Part shown: positions 49,630-59,998 of the stretch, piece by piece
Position numbering within the stretch: the first letter of the stretch is position 1
Layout: every line of letters begins with the position of its first letter
DNA from: Cerasibacillus terrae
GTDB lineage: Bacteria; Bacillota; Bacilli; Bacillales; Amphibacillaceae
Assembly (NCBI RefSeq): GCF_008039555.1
Contig: NZ_VDUW01000004.1
Location: 22,132 to 86,131 of the forward strand
Reading direction: 5' to 3'
Length of the DNA: 64,000 bases
The notes under the pieces: generated by a model
What the model saw: only the letters and a program-made list of their open reading frames with translations
Told to the model about the DNA's origin: nothing
Databases searched by the model: none
Position numbers and translations under genes: made by a program

Positions 49630-50592
49630 TCATGTATTTACTAGTGATAAAAGTAATTTCGCAATTTTATTTGTATCATGGCGAACTGTCGCCTGTTTAA
49701 TTGTTACGATATCCCCTTCAATGATTTTTAAGCCCATGTGTAATATTTGTTTCCGATCTAAAATAACTGGCTCTGCATTTTCTTTTTTATAACGTTCACG
49801 TACTGCTTCACTTATAGTTTCATTATGAACAACTACAGCATCTAGACTATCTTCCCCTATATGATCTATAATTGCTTGGACATGGTCACTTGCTGTATAA
49901 CCAGTTGTTTCTCCTTTTTGTGTCATCACATTACATACATAAACGACTTTTGCCTTTGTATTCCGAATTGTTTCATCAATATGTGGAATAATGAGATTTG
50001 GTAAGATGCTCGTATACAAGCTTCCTGGTGAAATAACAATAAGATCAGCTTTCTCTATTGCTTCTATCGCATTTGGAAATGGATGTACTTTTTCTGGTGT
50101 TAAAAATACACGATGGATTCTTTTTTTTACTAATGGAATGTTTGATTCACCTGAAACAATCGTTCCATCTTCCATTTTTGCATGGAGTTGTAAACTTTCA
50201 TTTGAAATTGGATAAATGTTTCCTCTTACGTGAAATACCTTAGATAATTCTTTAATGCCTGTATAAAAATCACCTGTCACAGAAGACATTGCAGCCAATA
50301 ATAGATTCCCCATTGAATGGCCAGACAATCCATTCTCATTTGAAAAACGATGCTGAAAAAGTTCAATTAACATTGGTTCAACATCAGACATTGCAGCAAT
50401 TACGTTCCTTATATCCCCTGGTGCAGGCATATCTATTTCTTTTCGTATTCTCCCCGTACTTCCCCCATCATCAGCAACAGTTACTAATGCCGTTAATTCA
50501 ATTGGCATATTTTTTAAACCTCGTAATAACACAGGCATACCTGTGCCACCACCTATGACTACTATGCGTGGCTTAGATTTAGCTTCACACAT
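49630..50592 (-). CDS. glmR: GlmR (YvcK), UDP-GlcNAc-responsive regulator of wall precursor synthesis
   Basis: A 320-residue CofD-like protein. The glycine-rich start [20 protein letters not shown] and [34 protein letters not shown] bind the nucleotide sugar. In B. subtilis GlmR stimulates GlmS and is needed on gluconeogenic carbon sources. It starts three bases after rapZ ends and precedes whiA by about 20 bases. Confidence 0.95.
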   Translation of the reverse strand: MCEAKSKPRIVVIGGGTGMPVLLRGLKNMPIELTALVTVADDGGSTGRIRKEIDMPAPGDIRNVIAAMSDVEPMLIELFQHRFSNENGLSGHSMGNLLLAAMSSVTGDFYTGIKELSKVFHVRGNIYPISNESLQLHAKMEDGTIVSGESNIPLVKKRIHRVFLTPEKVHPFPNAIEAIEKADLIVISPGSLYTSILPNLIIPHIDETIRNTKAKVVYVCNVMTQKGETTGYTASDHVQAIIDHIGEDSLDAVVVHNETISEAVRERYKKENAEPVILDRKQILHMGLKIIEGDIVTIKQATVRHDTNKIAKLLLSLVNT

Positions 50593-50595
50593 TCA

Positions 50596-51477
50596 CTATT
50601 GTTCCTTTCGTTTATCAATATCACGATGGGTAATATGGGTGATGAAACGGGTGGAAAATTCTTTAGCGAAATATTCTGCTAATGCAACAGAGCGATGTTG
50701 TCCTCCAGTACAGCCAATTGCAACAACTAACTGAGATTTTCCCTCTTTTTTATAAAGTGGTAACATGAATTCAAGTAAGTCTGTAACCTTCTCTTGAAAT
50801 TTTTGTGTATCAGACCACTTAAATACATAAGAAGACACATCTGGATTAAGTCCTGTTAATGGCTGTAAGTTGTTGACGTAATGTGGATTCGGTAAAAATC
50901 GAACATCGAATACTAAATCTGCATCAATTGGTAAGCCATATTTAAAACCGAACGATACTAAGTGGACAGAAAAGACTTCTTGTTCTTCTTCGCTATAAGC
51001 TTTTAAAATCTTTTTACGAAGCTCTTTTGGTTTTAAATTAGTTGTATCAATAATATGTTGTGCACGACCCTTTAATTCATCTAACAACATACGTTCTTGG
51101 CGAATTCCCTTTAATGGGAGACCTCCAACTGCTAATGGATGTGAACGTCTTGTTTCTTTATAACGACTAACAAGTTGTTCGTCTTCTGCATCAAGAAATA
51201 AAATATGCTCATCAAATGAATCCTCGTCACTTAATAAATCTAAGGATTCTATTAATGTATCAAAGAACTCACGTGCTCGTAGGTCCATTACTAAAGCAAC
51301 CTTTTGGACTGTATTTGTAGAGTCTTTCATCAGTTCTAAAAACTTCGGGAGTAAAGTGGGTGGCAAATTATCAACACAATAATATCCTAAATCTTCAAAA
51401 CTTTGAATGGCAACCGTTTTTCCAGCACCTGACATTCCTGTAATAATAACTAATTTTGTTTCTTTCTGATTGCCCAT
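50596..51477 (-). CDS. rapZ: RapZ (YvcJ), nucleotide-binding protein
   Basis: A 293-residue P-loop NTPase-like protein. Walker A is [18 protein letters not shown]; the C-terminal part has [23 protein letters not shown] and [19 protein letters not shown], the conserved RapZ domain. In E. coli RapZ controls glmS sRNA decay; in B. subtilis YvcJ hydrolyses nucleotides and affects competence. The start [12 protein letters not shown] has AAGGGGGAG close upstream. It heads rapZ-glmR-whiA-crh here; no Nudix gene (yvcI) lies between trxB and rapZ, unlike B. subtilis. Confidence 0.94.
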   Translation of the reverse strand: MGNQKETKLVIITGMSGAGKTVAIQSFEDLGYYCVDNLPPTLLPKFLELMKDSTNTVQKVALVMDLRAREFFDTLIESLDLLSDEDSFDEHILFLDAEDEQLVSRYKETRRSHPLAVGGLPLKGIRQERMLLDELKGRAQHIIDTTNLKPKELRKKILKAYSEEEQEVFSVHLVSFGFKYGLPIDADLVFDVRFLPNPHYVNNLQPLTGLNPDVSSYVFKWSDTQKFQEKVTDLLEFMLPLYKKEGKSQLVVAIGCTGGQHRSVALAEYFAKEFSTRFITHITHRDIDKRKEQ

Positions 51478-51756
51478 GTACACTCCCCCTTCTATGATTA
51501 ATAACCTCATTTTTAACATATTGTAAACACACATATACTACATATTATACATTGAATAAAAAAAACATACCAATAAAGTGTGATTTTATGCTTGCCATTA
51601 TCTTCCTTTATTAGTTTGATGAGAATTATTGTCGTTGTGGACTTAAATTCCAAAAGTATCATGTTTTACTTCATTTTTTATGACCACTTTTGTGAATTCG
51701 CGATTTACGTGCATGATTATGTAGAACGATCGCAGTAATTGTATTTCAATCCTTCG
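51478..51756. other. Intergenic region upstream of rapZ
   Basis: No gene is visible. The span 51680-51722 holds a lone sequence similar to the 51-bp units seen at 16 kb. The rest is AT-rich with no clear promoter. In B. subtilis a Nudix hydrolase gene (yvcI) occupies the place between trxB and rapZ; here this gap and two family A repeats take its place. Confidence 0.5.
51680..51722 (+). repeat. Single degenerate family B unit
   Basis: TGACCACTTTTGTGAATT, then CGCGATTTACGTGCATGATTAT, lines up with the 16-kb unit TGACCAGGTCTTGCGAATT, then AATGAATTTTGGTCATGATTAT, along about 40 bases with one gap. It is not tandem. Confidence 0.5.
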
Positions 51757-51916
51757 CGATAAAGTGAAACTTCAATCAGTGGGAGTTCTCTTCGTCTCCC
51801 ACTGATTGTTAGTTGAACCAATCGGGCCTTTACTAGCTGTTGAGCCTACACTTATAATTCTTGAGTATATCGATTTCTTGATGTGGAGGTCTTACAGCCA
51901 GTTAATCTGCGATAAA
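51757..51916 (+). repeat. Family A structured intergenic repeat, copy 6 (first of a tandem pair)
   Basis: Complete copy with perfect hairpin 1 (CAATCAGTGGGAG/CTCCCACTGATTG). Hairpin 2 has one mismatch in the inner stem (CTACAC against GTGGAGG) and ACTAGCTGT facing ACAGCCAGT. It is preceded by another CGCGATAAAGTG, so even its left edge looks like a junction with a former copy. It shares ATAAA with copy 7. Confidence 0.9.
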
Positions 51917-52070
51917 GTGAAACTTCAATCAGTGGAAGCTCTCTTCATCTCCCACTGATTGTTAGTTGAACGAATCGGGCCTTTACTGGCTGTTGATTCT
52001 CCACTTATAATTCTTAAGTGTCTCGAATTCTTGTTGTGGAGGTCTTACAGCCAGTTAATACGCGATAAAA
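51912..52070 (+). repeat. Family A structured intergenic repeat, copy 7 (second of a tandem pair)
   Basis: Begins immediately at the end of copy 6 through a shared GATAAAGTGAAAC junction. Hairpin 1 is CAATCAGTGGAAG/CTCCCACTGATTG (one mismatch), hairpin 2 CTCCAC/GTGGAG within ACTGGCTGT/ACAGCCAGT; it ends ACGCGATAAA. Confidence 0.9.
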
Positions 52071-52075
52071 ACTCC

Positions 52076-52109
52076 AAAAAAAGAGCGCAGAAATTCATTT
52101 CCGCACTCT
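52076..52109 (-). terminator. Second hairpin terminator downstream of trxB
   Basis: On the minus strand AGAGTGCGGAAA pairs with TTTCTGCGCTCT (two G-U pairs), followed by seven T. It is some 130 bases beyond trxB's own terminator, so it may be a backup or end a short separate transcript. Confidence 0.65.
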
Positions 52110-52203
52110 GTCATTATATAAAAAGGGGGTCATTAATTAATTATAATTATACTAGTGTATTATTTCGTGCATGTTACAAGAAAGTTGAGTTTACTTTACA
52201 AGT

Positions 52204-52237
52204 AAAAATTGGTAAGCCTAAAAAGACTTACCAATTC
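52204..52237 (-). terminator. Terminator of trxB
   Basis: AATTGGTAAG pairs with CTTACCAATT around a ten-base loop, followed on the minus strand by TTTTTAC. It lies just after the trxB stop. Confidence 0.85.
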
Positions 52238-52240
52238 GAG

Positions 52241-53254
<1,014 letters not shown>

Positions 53255-53266
53255 CTATCTATTTGC

Positions 53267-54265
53267 TCATGATTCCCACGGTTGTACTTCTTTTGTCATA
53301 ATTGGATGTTTTTTACAACCAATTTCCCAAATTTTCTTTGACTTCTTCTCATTTCCTAGAAGATACAACACATGGCTATACCATCTATAATATGAAAGAT
53401 GACCACTTACGGATTCTTTGTTTAACTGTTGGAAGCGACTGCACGCATTTTCAATATATCCGGTTCTCGCCAAGACAACTGCTATCTTTAACTTTTGATG
53501 ATCATGGATAGGATATATGTTTAGTAATGCACGAATATATGTTTCATATTCCGAAAACTCACCAATTTCATAGTAAAACAATGCCAAATTCGTATAACTG
53601 TATAGAGATGTTGGATTTTTTTGTACATATTCTAATTCTAGTTGGATTGCTCGCTCTTTATCACCAGAAAAGAATAAGGCTTGTGCATAGTCATGATTGG
53701 CAGTTGGGTGCTCTGGAAAAAGTAATAACATCTCTTCCAATAAAAGTAATGCTTTTTCCCAGTTCATGGTTTCCATATAATAGAAAGCTGTTTCTTGATA
53801 AATAATGAGTTCATCTTCATCATCTAATAACCAATCATCTTGTTCTTCAATATCAATTATTTCTAATAATTCCTCAGCATCTTCCACCAAATCCCCATTC
53901 GGTTCTTTTTCTATATAGGTTAATGCATATTTTTTAGCATCTGACAGTAAACCAAGATGTGCATAATTATTAGCTAATAGATAAAAACAGTCTACATACG
54001 GTTCTTTCGCATGATGCAGTACATTAGTTAAAATTTCATTTGCTTTATGATATAAACCTATTTCCGTATATATAATAGACATTTGACATTGGTAAAGTGG
54101 ATCATTTGGTACTTTTTCAACTGCCTTTTCTATCCATTTTAAAGCAATATCAAATTTCCTTCTTTGAAATGCCTTTATGCCTCTAACGAAATAAAAGTCT
54201 CCTTCCGGTATAAACGGAATGACATTATTAAATTGTGTTTGATTTTTCATTACATGTGGTTGCAT
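53267..54265 (-). CDS. Tetratricopeptide-repeat protein (YvcD type)
   Basis: A 332-residue soluble protein built of tandem TPR-like helical pairs, for example RRKFDIALKWIEKAVEKVPNDPLYQCQMSIIYTEIG-type units near the N terminus and MNWEKALLLLEEMLLLFPEHPTANHDYAQALFFSGD in the middle, separated by a very acidic stretch around 120-150. TPRs mediate protein binding; the partner is unknown. It precedes trxB by about 60 bases, the place of yvcD in B. subtilis. Confidence 0.82.
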   Translation of the reverse strand: MQPHVMKNQTQFNNVIPFIPEGDFYFVRGIKAFQRRKFDIALKWIEKAVEKVPNDPLYQCQMSIIYTEIGLYHKANEILTNVLHHAKEPYVDCFYLLANNYAHLGLLSDAKKYALTYIEKEPNGDLVEDAEELLEIIDIEEQDDWLLDDEDELIIYQETAFYYMETMNWEKALLLLEEMLLLFPEHPTANHDYAQALFFSGDKERAIQLELEYVQKNPTSLYSYTNLALFYYEIGEFSEYETYIRALLNIYPIHDHQKLKIAVVLARTGYIENACSRFQQLNKESVSGHLSYYRWYSHVLYLLGNEKKSKKIWEIGCKKHPIMTKEVQPWES

Positions 54266-54388
54266 ACATACCCCAATCTATTATTCGTAAATTTAAATAC
54301 GTATTTGAAATGCATATTTAACAGATTACCGTCCAAATTATATCACATCTATTCTTTAAAATATACAGTAGTAAAACATTCTTCCCGG

Positions 54389-54456
54389 TATAATGAACCT
54401 TCAACCAGTGGGGATTTTCACCATCCTACAGATTTTAGCACCACAAGGGTATGACC
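54389..54456 (+). repeat. Family A' short element, copy 1
   Basis: Reads ATAATGAACCTTCAACCAGTGGGG, ATTTTCACCATCC, then TTAGCACCACAAGGGTATGACC. It resembles the first hairpin module of family A and ends in a motif shared with the copy at 56.4 kb (TTAGCACCA, then GTATGAC). The hairpin itself is decayed here. Confidence 0.6.
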
Positions 54457-54458
54457 AT

Positions 54459-54497
54459 AAAAAAACATAACAGAAGTTAAACTCCTGTTATGTTTTA
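54459..54497. terminator. Terminator after glpD
   Basis: AAAACATAACAG pairs with CTGTTATGTTTT around an eleven-base loop, just after the glpD stop, with extra A/T runs. Confidence 0.85.
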
Positions 54498-54503
54498 AAT
54501 TAA

Positions 54504-56180
54504 TTATGATTTAAATGTTGCTTCATCTAAAAGTTGTTCTAATTCTGCTTCATATTCATTTTGTTCAGAATTGGTCCATTCAAATGTTTTTGCCAGATAT
54601 TGTGTTACTGCATCTTTATGATGGTATACCCAATCGATATGGAAGAATAACGCACCTGTTCTACGGATGAAAAAATCAACTGGTTTACATACCCATTCTT
54701 TTTCAACTCCATAAATAAGTTCAGCAAATACAAGTCGGTCTATATTTTCTTTTTCTGCTTCTTCTTTTTTCTCTTGATAAATATCTAAAATCGTATCAAC
54801 ATTTGATCCATATCGGCTAACAATACGTATTGCATTTTCTTCAGAAATTCCCAATTTCATAGCTTCCTGGATTTTTTGCTTTTTAAATGTAGCAAAACCT
54901 TTTGAACCACCAACATCTCCACCAGAAATTGTTTCGTGTTTTGTTACAGATTCAGAATATAAAATTCCTTCTTCTTCTTTTAATTGTTTAACAACAATAT
55001 CGACTATTTGTTCTGCCATTTTCCGATACCCAGTTAATTTTCCACCAGCAATGGATAATAGTCCTGAATCAGATGTGAAAATTTCATCTTTTCTTGAAAT
55101 CTCATCTGGATTTTTACCATCTTCAGCAATTAACGGACGTAAACCTGCCCAACTAGATTCCACATCATCTGCTGTAATATTAATGGATGGGAACATATCG
55201 TGGATTGCCCCAATAATATAGTCACGGTCTTCCACAGTTGCTGTCGGATGTGCAATGTTTGCATCATATGGTGTATCTGTTGTTCCGACATATGTTTTTC
55301 CTTCACGAGGAATAGCAAATACCATCCGTCCATCAGGTGCATCGAAATAGATGGCTTGCTGTAATGGGAAAACATCATTTGAAAATACAAGGTGCACACC
55401 TTTTGTTAAATATAAATGTTTCCCTTGATTTGATCCATCTATTTCACGTAGCGTGTCTACCCAAGGACCACAGGCATTAATAATTTTTTTAGCGTATAAA
55501 GCATCTTTATCCCCAGTCAATTGGTCCTCCGTCTCTACACCAATGACATGTCCTTCATCGTTATATATGAAGTTTATTACTTTCATATAGTTTATTGCTT
55601 GGGCACCATGCTCAACAGCTTTTTTCATAACTTCCAAGGTTAAGCGAGCATCATCTGTTTTATATTCAACATAATATCCCGCACCTTTTAAATCATTTTT
55701 CTTCAATAATGGTTCTTTTCTTAATGCTTCGCTCGGATCAAGCATTTTACGACGTTCTGATTTTTTCACACCTGCTAGAAAATCATACATTCTTAGTCCG
55801 ATATTGGTTGTGAAAGGACCGAATGTGCCACCTTTATGGAATGGTAACATCATCCATTCTGGTGTTGTTACGTGTGGACCATTCTCATAAACAATGGCAC
55901 GTTCTTTTCCAACTTCAGCAACAAGTTTCACTTCGAATCCTGCTAAATAACGTAACCCACCATGTACCAATTTAGTGGAACGGCTTGATGTTCCAGCAGC
56001 AAAATCTTGCATTTCTAATACTGCTGTTTTTAAACCTCTTGTAGCTGCATCCAATGCGATACCTGCACCTGTAATACCTCCACCAATTACGATTAAATCG
56101 AGCTCTTGATCTTGTTTTAGGTTATTTAAAATCTCTTGTCGTTTGAAGTTACTCAATTTTTCCACTCTCCTATCGTTCAT
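54504..56180 (-). CDS. glpD: GlpD, aerobic glycerol-3-phosphate dehydrogenase
   Basis: A membrane-associated flavoenzyme of about 558 residues that oxidises glycerol 3-phosphate to dihydroxyacetone phosphate and passes electrons to quinone. FAD motif LIVIGGGITGAGIALDAATRGLKTAVLE, then SSRSTKLVHGGLRYL, and YVGTTDTPYD are standard. The start MNDRRVEKLSNFKRQ at 56180 has AAGG close upstream; the longer frame reads into the leader. The leader carries a GlpP-type terminator, and glpP is next upstream. No glpF or glpK is present in the window. Confidence 0.95.
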   Translation of the reverse strand: MNDRRVEKLSNFKRQEILNNLKQDQELDLIVIGGGITGAGIALDAATRGLKTAVLEMQDFAAGTSSRSTKLVHGGLRYLAGFEVKLVAEVGKERAIVYENGPHVTTPEWMMLPFHKGGTFGPFTTNIGLRMYDFLAGVKKSERRKMLDPSEALRKEPLLKKNDLKGAGYYVEYKTDDARLTLEVMKKAVEHGAQAINYMKVINFIYNDEGHVIGVETEDQLTGDKDALYAKKIINACGPWVDTLREIDGSNQGKHLYLTKGVHLVFSNDVFPLQQAIYFDAPDGRMVFAIPREGKTYVGTTDTPYDANIAHPTATVEDRDYIIGAIHDMFPSINITADDVESSWAGLRPLIAEDGKNPDEISRKDEIFTSDSGLLSIAGGKLTGYRKMAEQIVDIVVKQLKEEEGILYSESVTKHETISGGDVGGSKGFATFKKQKIQEAMKLGISEENAIRIVSRYGSNVDTILDIYQEKKEEAEKENIDRLVFAELIYGVEKEWVCKPVDFFIRRTGALFFHIDWVYHHKDAVTQYLAKTFEWTNSEQNEYEAELEQLLDEATFKS

Positions 56181-56256
56181 TTTATCCTTACTTCCTAATT
56201 TCATTCCTATTTTTTTGAAACAATAAAACTTTTTTTTAAGATGGTTAGAGAAAAAC

Positions 56257-56303
56257 AAAAAACCGCAAGCATATCAATGTTTCCATTGATATGTTTGCGG
56301 TTT
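56257..56303 (-). terminator. GlpP-controlled leader terminator of glpD
   Basis: A 20-base stem, AAACCGCAAACATATCAATG on the minus strand pairing with CATTGATATGCTTGCGGTTT (one G-U pair), followed by a T run, sits about 80 bases before the glpD start. In B. subtilis GlpP with glycerol 3-phosphate prevents termination at such a site. Confidence 0.9.
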
Positions 56304-56344
56304 CTCCATATCTCCGACCAAGTTTTTATTAACTTTATATTTAT

Positions 56345-56373
56345 ATTATAGCATAGTTTCCTCATAAAGTGAA
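56345..56373 (-). promoter_or_regulatory. Probable glpD promoter
   Basis: Minus strand TTCACT, 17-base spacer, TATAAT, just upstream of the leader terminator. The -35 hexamer lies within the first bases of the short family A' repeat. Confidence 0.6.
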
Positions 56374-56430
56374 CCTTCAATCCACGGGGTTTTTTCATCC
56401 CCACTATGTTAGCACCAGAATAGTATGACA
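56366..56430 (+). repeat. Family A' short element, copy 2
   Basis: AAAGTGAACCTTCAATCCACGGGG, TTTTTTCATCCCC, then ACTATGTTAGCACCAGAATAGTATGAC. GGGG/CCCC forms a short hairpin matching the position of hairpin 1 in family A. Shares TTAGCACCA...GTATGAC with the copy at 54.4 kb. Confidence 0.65.
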
Positions 56431-56459
56431 ATCAATGCGTTTGAGTGAAGATACTGTCA

Positions 56460-57005
56460 TCATACCTCCCACAGATGATGTTCTGACGTAGAGACAGCAA
56501 TTGCTCCTGTATCAAGTGCTGCTTGGATATCTTTTTTTTCACGAATCAAACCTCCGGCAATAATCGGTAAATCCGTTTCTTGTTGAATCATTTCGATTAC
56601 ACCTGGAGCAACTCCTGGAAGTACTTCAATACAATCAGGTTGTGATCTTTTAAGTATTTTTAAATTCGTTGTCAATGCGCTACTATCTAATAAGAAAATC
56701 CGTTGAATGGCTAAAACATGATGCTTCTTTGCCAAACTGATGATATTACCTCTTGTTGAGATGATACCATCAGGCTTCACAGTATGAATAACATACTCCA
56801 TTCCATATTCATCGCTTTTTAAACCTTGAACTAAATCAAAATGGACCAGAACCTTTTTATCATTCCGTTTTGCATGTCGAACAAGGCTTTTTAATTGGGA
56901 TAATCTTGTCTCCAAAAAGATTATATATTCAGATGACGTCTTTAACGCATCTTCAAAGTCCTTCATCCTTCGAACAGCAGGTACTACTCCTTCTGGTAGA
57001 TTCAA
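56460..57005 (-). CDS. glpP: GlpP, glycerol uptake operon antiterminator
   Basis: A 181-residue TIM-barrel-like regulator that binds glycerol 3-phosphate and glp leader RNA. Conserved stretches: VPAVRRMKDFEDALKTSSEYIIFLETRLSQL, VHFDLVQGLKSDEYGMEYVI, PDGIISTRGNIISLAKKH, EVLPGVAPGVI, and LPIIAGGLIREKKDI. It sits upstream of glpD, whose leader bears the matching terminator. Identification is firm from sequence and context. Confidence 0.94.
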   Translation of the reverse strand: MNLPEGVVPAVRRMKDFEDALKTSSEYIIFLETRLSQLKSLVRHAKRNDKKVLVHFDLVQGLKSDEYGMEYVIHTVKPDGIISTRGNIISLAKKHHVLAIQRIFLLDSSALTTNLKILKRSQPDCIEVLPGVAPGVIEMIQQETDLPIIAGGLIREKKDIQAALDTGAIAVSTSEHHLWEV

Positions 57006-57051
57006 ATCACTCGCATCCCTTCTAAATTATATTTCATAAGAATGTGATGCA

Positions 57052-57558
57052 CTATTTATTACGTATTTCCATCTCTTCTTTTGTATAGATTACTTGCATT
57101 GGGTTTCCACCTACAAAAGCCCCTGCTGGTACATCTTTATGTACTAAAGTTCCAGCAGAAACAACCGCTCCATCTCCAATGGAAAGGCCAGGCAAGATGG
57201 TGGAATTTGCTCCAATCATCACATCATTTCCGATTTTCACTTCACCCAAGCGATACTCATTCGTTAAATATTCATGTGCTAAAATCGTTGTATTATAGCC
57301 AATGATTGTATTAGAACCTACCGATATCTTTTCAGGATACATGATGTCTGGTACAACGAGGAAAGCAAAAGCTGTTTGTTTGCCAACTTCCATTCGTAAA
57401 AAGGTACGATAAAGCCAATTTTTCACACTTAAAAACGGCATATATCTTGCAATCAGTATCACAACTGTATTTTTACTAACTTTCAAAAAAGACACTGTTT
57501 TATATATTTGCCAAAGTGAATTCGACCCTTTAACCGGGTGTCGTTCTGTTTTTCGCAT
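57052..57558 (-). CDS. yvoF: Hexapeptide-repeat acyltransferase (YvoF type)
   Basis: A 168-residue left-handed beta-helix protein of the CysE/LacA/NodL O-acetyltransferase group. The hexapeptide ladder is visible as ISVGSNTIIGYNTTILAHEY and IGNDVMIGANSTILPGLSIGDGAVVSAGTLVHKDVPAGAFVGGNP. The acceptor is unknown. It lies three bases before ppaX ends its upstream frame, in the lgt-ppaX-yvoF order of B. subtilis. Confidence 0.88.
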   Translation of the reverse strand: MRKTERHPVKGSNSLWQIYKTVSFLKVSKNTVVILIARYMPFLSVKNWLYRTFLRMEVGKQTAFAFLVVPDIMYPEKISVGSNTIIGYNTTILAHEYLTNEYRLGEVKIGNDVMIGANSTILPGLSIGDGAVVSAGTLVHKDVPAGAFVGGNPMQVIYTKEEMEIRNK

Positions 57559-57561
57559 GAT

Positions 57562-58194
57562 TTAGCCTCCGATTAGCTCGAGTAGCTCCAGCATATCATC
57601 AATCATATATGTTGGGTTATAACCTTCCAAGAATTCCCGTCCTTTATGTGACCAGTTGACTCCAGCTGTTTTCACACCAGCACGTTGTCCTGCTTCAATA
57701 TCATGGTAATTATCTCCTACCATTAACGTAGTCTCTGGTTTAGCTCCAATCAACTGCATGGCCTTGATAACTGGCTCTGGATGTGGTTTAGCATGTGTCA
57801 CATCATCTAATGTAACAATCGTATCAAAATGAGGCGAAAGATTCGTTATTTCCATCCCCTTTTGGACACTTTTTTTCATTTTATTTGTTACAATGGCGAT
57901 TTTCACTTTGCCCTTTAATTGAATAATTGTTTCAATGACATTTGGAAAAGTTTTCACATATGTATCATGATGTGCTAAATTATGTTTTCGATACATTGCC
58001 ATCATATCTTCTGCTTTATCTTTATTTATCTTCGTAAACGTTTCAAATAATGGCGGACCATTAAATGATTTGATTTCATCCAAAGTAAATTCATAACCAT
58101 ACTGTTCAAATGTATAACGAAATGATTTAATAATTAATTCATTCGTATCAATTAATGTTCCATCAAGATCAAATAAAATCGTGTCTATGTTCAT
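57562..58194 (-). CDS. ppaX: PpaX, HAD-family pyrophosphatase
   Basis: A 210-residue HAD hydrolase. Motif I FDLDGTLIDT, motif II IVTNK, motif III with KPHPEPVIKAM and motif IV MVGDNYHDIEAG are complete. In B. subtilis PpaX hydrolyses the pyrophosphate made when HprK dephosphorylates HPr-Ser-P by phosphorolysis; the hprK gene is two genes upstream, fitting that role. Confidence 0.94.
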   Translation of the reverse strand: MNIDTILFDLDGTLIDTNELIIKSFRYTFEQYGYEFTLDEIKSFNGPPLFETFTKINKDKAEDMMAMYRKHNLAHHDTYVKTFPNVIETIIQLKGKVKIAIVTNKMKKSVQKGMEITNLSPHFDTIVTLDDVTHAKPHPEPVIKAMQLIGAKPETTLMVGDNYHDIEAGQRAGVKTAGVNWSHKGREFLEGYNPTYMIDDMLELLELIGG

Positions 58195-58209
58195 TATTTT
58201 TTCCTTTCT

Positions 58210-59052
58210 TTATTTCTTTTTTACCTTTTTACCATCATAATGTCGATCCGCTGCTCCTGACACTCGACGGTAAATCAATAAAATAACCGCACCAATAATC
58301 AATAACACAGAGATTACTTGTGCTGTTCGTAACGCACCAAACAAAGTATATAAACTATCTGTGCGCATTTGTTCTATGAAGAATCTTCCGATAGAATATG
58401 CAATTATATAACTCAAAAATACTGTTCCACGCAATGGATTTCGCTTTCTTAAGGCTAGCAGAAACACAAAAACAAGTATATTCCATATTGATTCATATAA
58501 GAAAGTTGGATGATACATCGTTCCATTGATACACATTTGATTCATAATAAAATCTGGTAAATATTGATGAAAACTTTCATATGTTGCTTCTGAAATGGGG
58601 CCTCCATGTGCTTCTTGGTTCATAAAATTACCCCATCTACCAATTGCTTGTCCCAGTATAATACTTGGAGCAGCAATATCAGCCAATTGCCAGAAAGAGA
58701 CTTTCTTTACTCTAGCATATATGATTGCCGTTAAGACGGAACCAATCAATGCACCATGAATGGCTAAGCCACCTTCCCATATAGCAAAAATTTTCCACCA
58801 TGGGCCATTTGCATATTGTTCCTCCCACTCAAATAACACGTAATAAAAACGAGCAAAAAGAATGGCAATTGGGGCAGCAAAAACAACAAGGTCCATCATC
58901 AAATCTTTTTGCAGTCCTAGTCGATCTGATTCGCGTGTAGCAAGAAATAATCCGATAAAAAGACCAAACGCAATTATGACCCCATACCAGTATATTTTTA
59001 AAGTCCCTATTTCTAAAAAGACCCGACTTAATGTCGGTGCATCACATGTCAT
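58210..59052 (-). CDS. lgt: Lgt, prolipoprotein diacylglyceryl transferase
   Basis: A 280-residue membrane enzyme with about seven segments that adds diacylglycerol to the lipobox Cys of lipoproteins such as MetQ, ZnuA and MntA of this window. The signature is [21 protein letters not shown]; the essential His/Arg residues of [11 protein letters not shown] and [12 protein letters not shown] are also visible. It lies ten bases after hprK. Confidence 0.96.
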   Translation of the reverse strand: MTCDAPTLSRVFLEIGTLKIYWYGVIIAFGLFIGLFLATRESDRLGLQKDLMMDLVVFAAPIAILFARFYYVLFEWEEQYANGPWWKIFAIWEGGLAIHGALIGSVLTAIIYARVKKVSFWQLADIAAPSIILGQAIGRWGNFMNQEAHGGPISEATYESFHQYLPDFIMNQMCINGTMYHPTFLYESIWNILVFVFLLALRKRNPLRGTVFLSYIIAYSIGRFFIEQMRTDSLYTLFGALRTAQVISVLLIIGAVILLIYRRVSGAADRHYDGKKVKKK

Positions 59053-59062
59053 TCAAACACTC

Positions 59063-59998
59063 CTATTCCATATTTTCTCGTCCTTTTTCTTCAATTACAT
59101 TAGCTAGTCGATCTGTAAATTCTTTAGCAGCATTTAAACCCATTTGTTTTAATCGATAGTTCATTGCTGCAACTTCAATAATAACCGCCAAATTTCTACC
59201 TGGACGAACAGGAATGGTAACTAATGGTAAATGGACATCCATAATTTTCATTTTTTGATGCTCTATCCCTAAGCGATCATATTGTTTTGTTTCATCCCAT
59301 TGTTCTAAATTTGCAATAAATGATATTTTCTTGAATTTACGGACAGAACCCGCTCCGAATAATGTCATCACATTGATGATTCCAAGGCCACGAATTTCTA
59401 ATAAATATTCAATCAATGGTGGAGGGTTACCGATTAATGTATCATAATCTGCCTGGCGAATTTCCACACTGTCATCAGCAACCAATTGATGGCCTCGTTT
59501 AACTAATTCTAGAGCGGTTTCACTTTTTCCGATACCACTTTGCCCTGTAATCAACACCCCAACACCATAGATGTCAACTAATACACCATGGATCGCTGTG
59601 GATGGTGCAAATTTCGTTTCTAAATAATTTGTAAGGCGACTTATTACTCTAGTCGTCTTCCTTTTTGATTGTAGAACAGGGACACCAGAACGATTTGCGG
59701 CCGTTATAATTGGCTCAGGTACTTCCATTCCACGGGAAATAATGATTCCCGGGGTAACATCTGTACATAATTGGTGTGCACGTTCCATTTGTTGTTCAAT
59801 TGGAAGATCTAAAAAATAAGCCATCTCTGTTTTTCCAATAAGCTGAAGTCGTTCTTTCGGGTAAAATTTAAAATAACCCGTCATTTCTATACCAGGTCGG
59901 GAAATATCACTTTCTATAATTCCTCTATGTAAACCATCTTTACCAGCTACTAATTTAAAATTAAAATGATCAAGCAAATCCTGTGTACGAACTATTGC
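59063..59998 (-). CDS. hprK: HprK, HPr kinase/phosphorylase
   Basis: A 311-residue bifunctional enzyme that phosphorylates Ser46 of HPr and Crh, and reverses it, in response to glycolytic metabolites. Walker A is GQSGIGKS (residues 153-160), and the signature [15 protein letters not shown] follows. The start is TTG at 59998, with GGGAGGG six bases upstream; this begins [10 protein letters not shown] and matches the B. subtilis N terminus and length. Upstream codons lack support. First gene of hprK-lgt-ppaX-yvoF. Confidence 0.95.
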   Translation of the reverse strand, partial: AIVRTQDLLDHFNFKLVAGKDGLHRGIIESDISRPGIEMTGYFKFYPKERLQLIGKTEMAYFLDLPIEQQMERAHQLCTDVTPGIIISRGMEVPEPIITAANRSGVPVLQSKRKTTRVISRLTNYLETKFAPSTAIHGVLVDIYGVGVLITGQSGIGKSETALELVKRGHQLVADDSVEIRQADYDTLIGNPPPLIEYLLEIRGLGIINVMTLFGAGSVRKFKKISFIANLEQWDETKQYDRLGIEHQKMKIMDVHLPLVTIPVRPGRNLAVIIEVAAMNYRLKQMGLNAAKEFTDRLANVIEEKGRENME

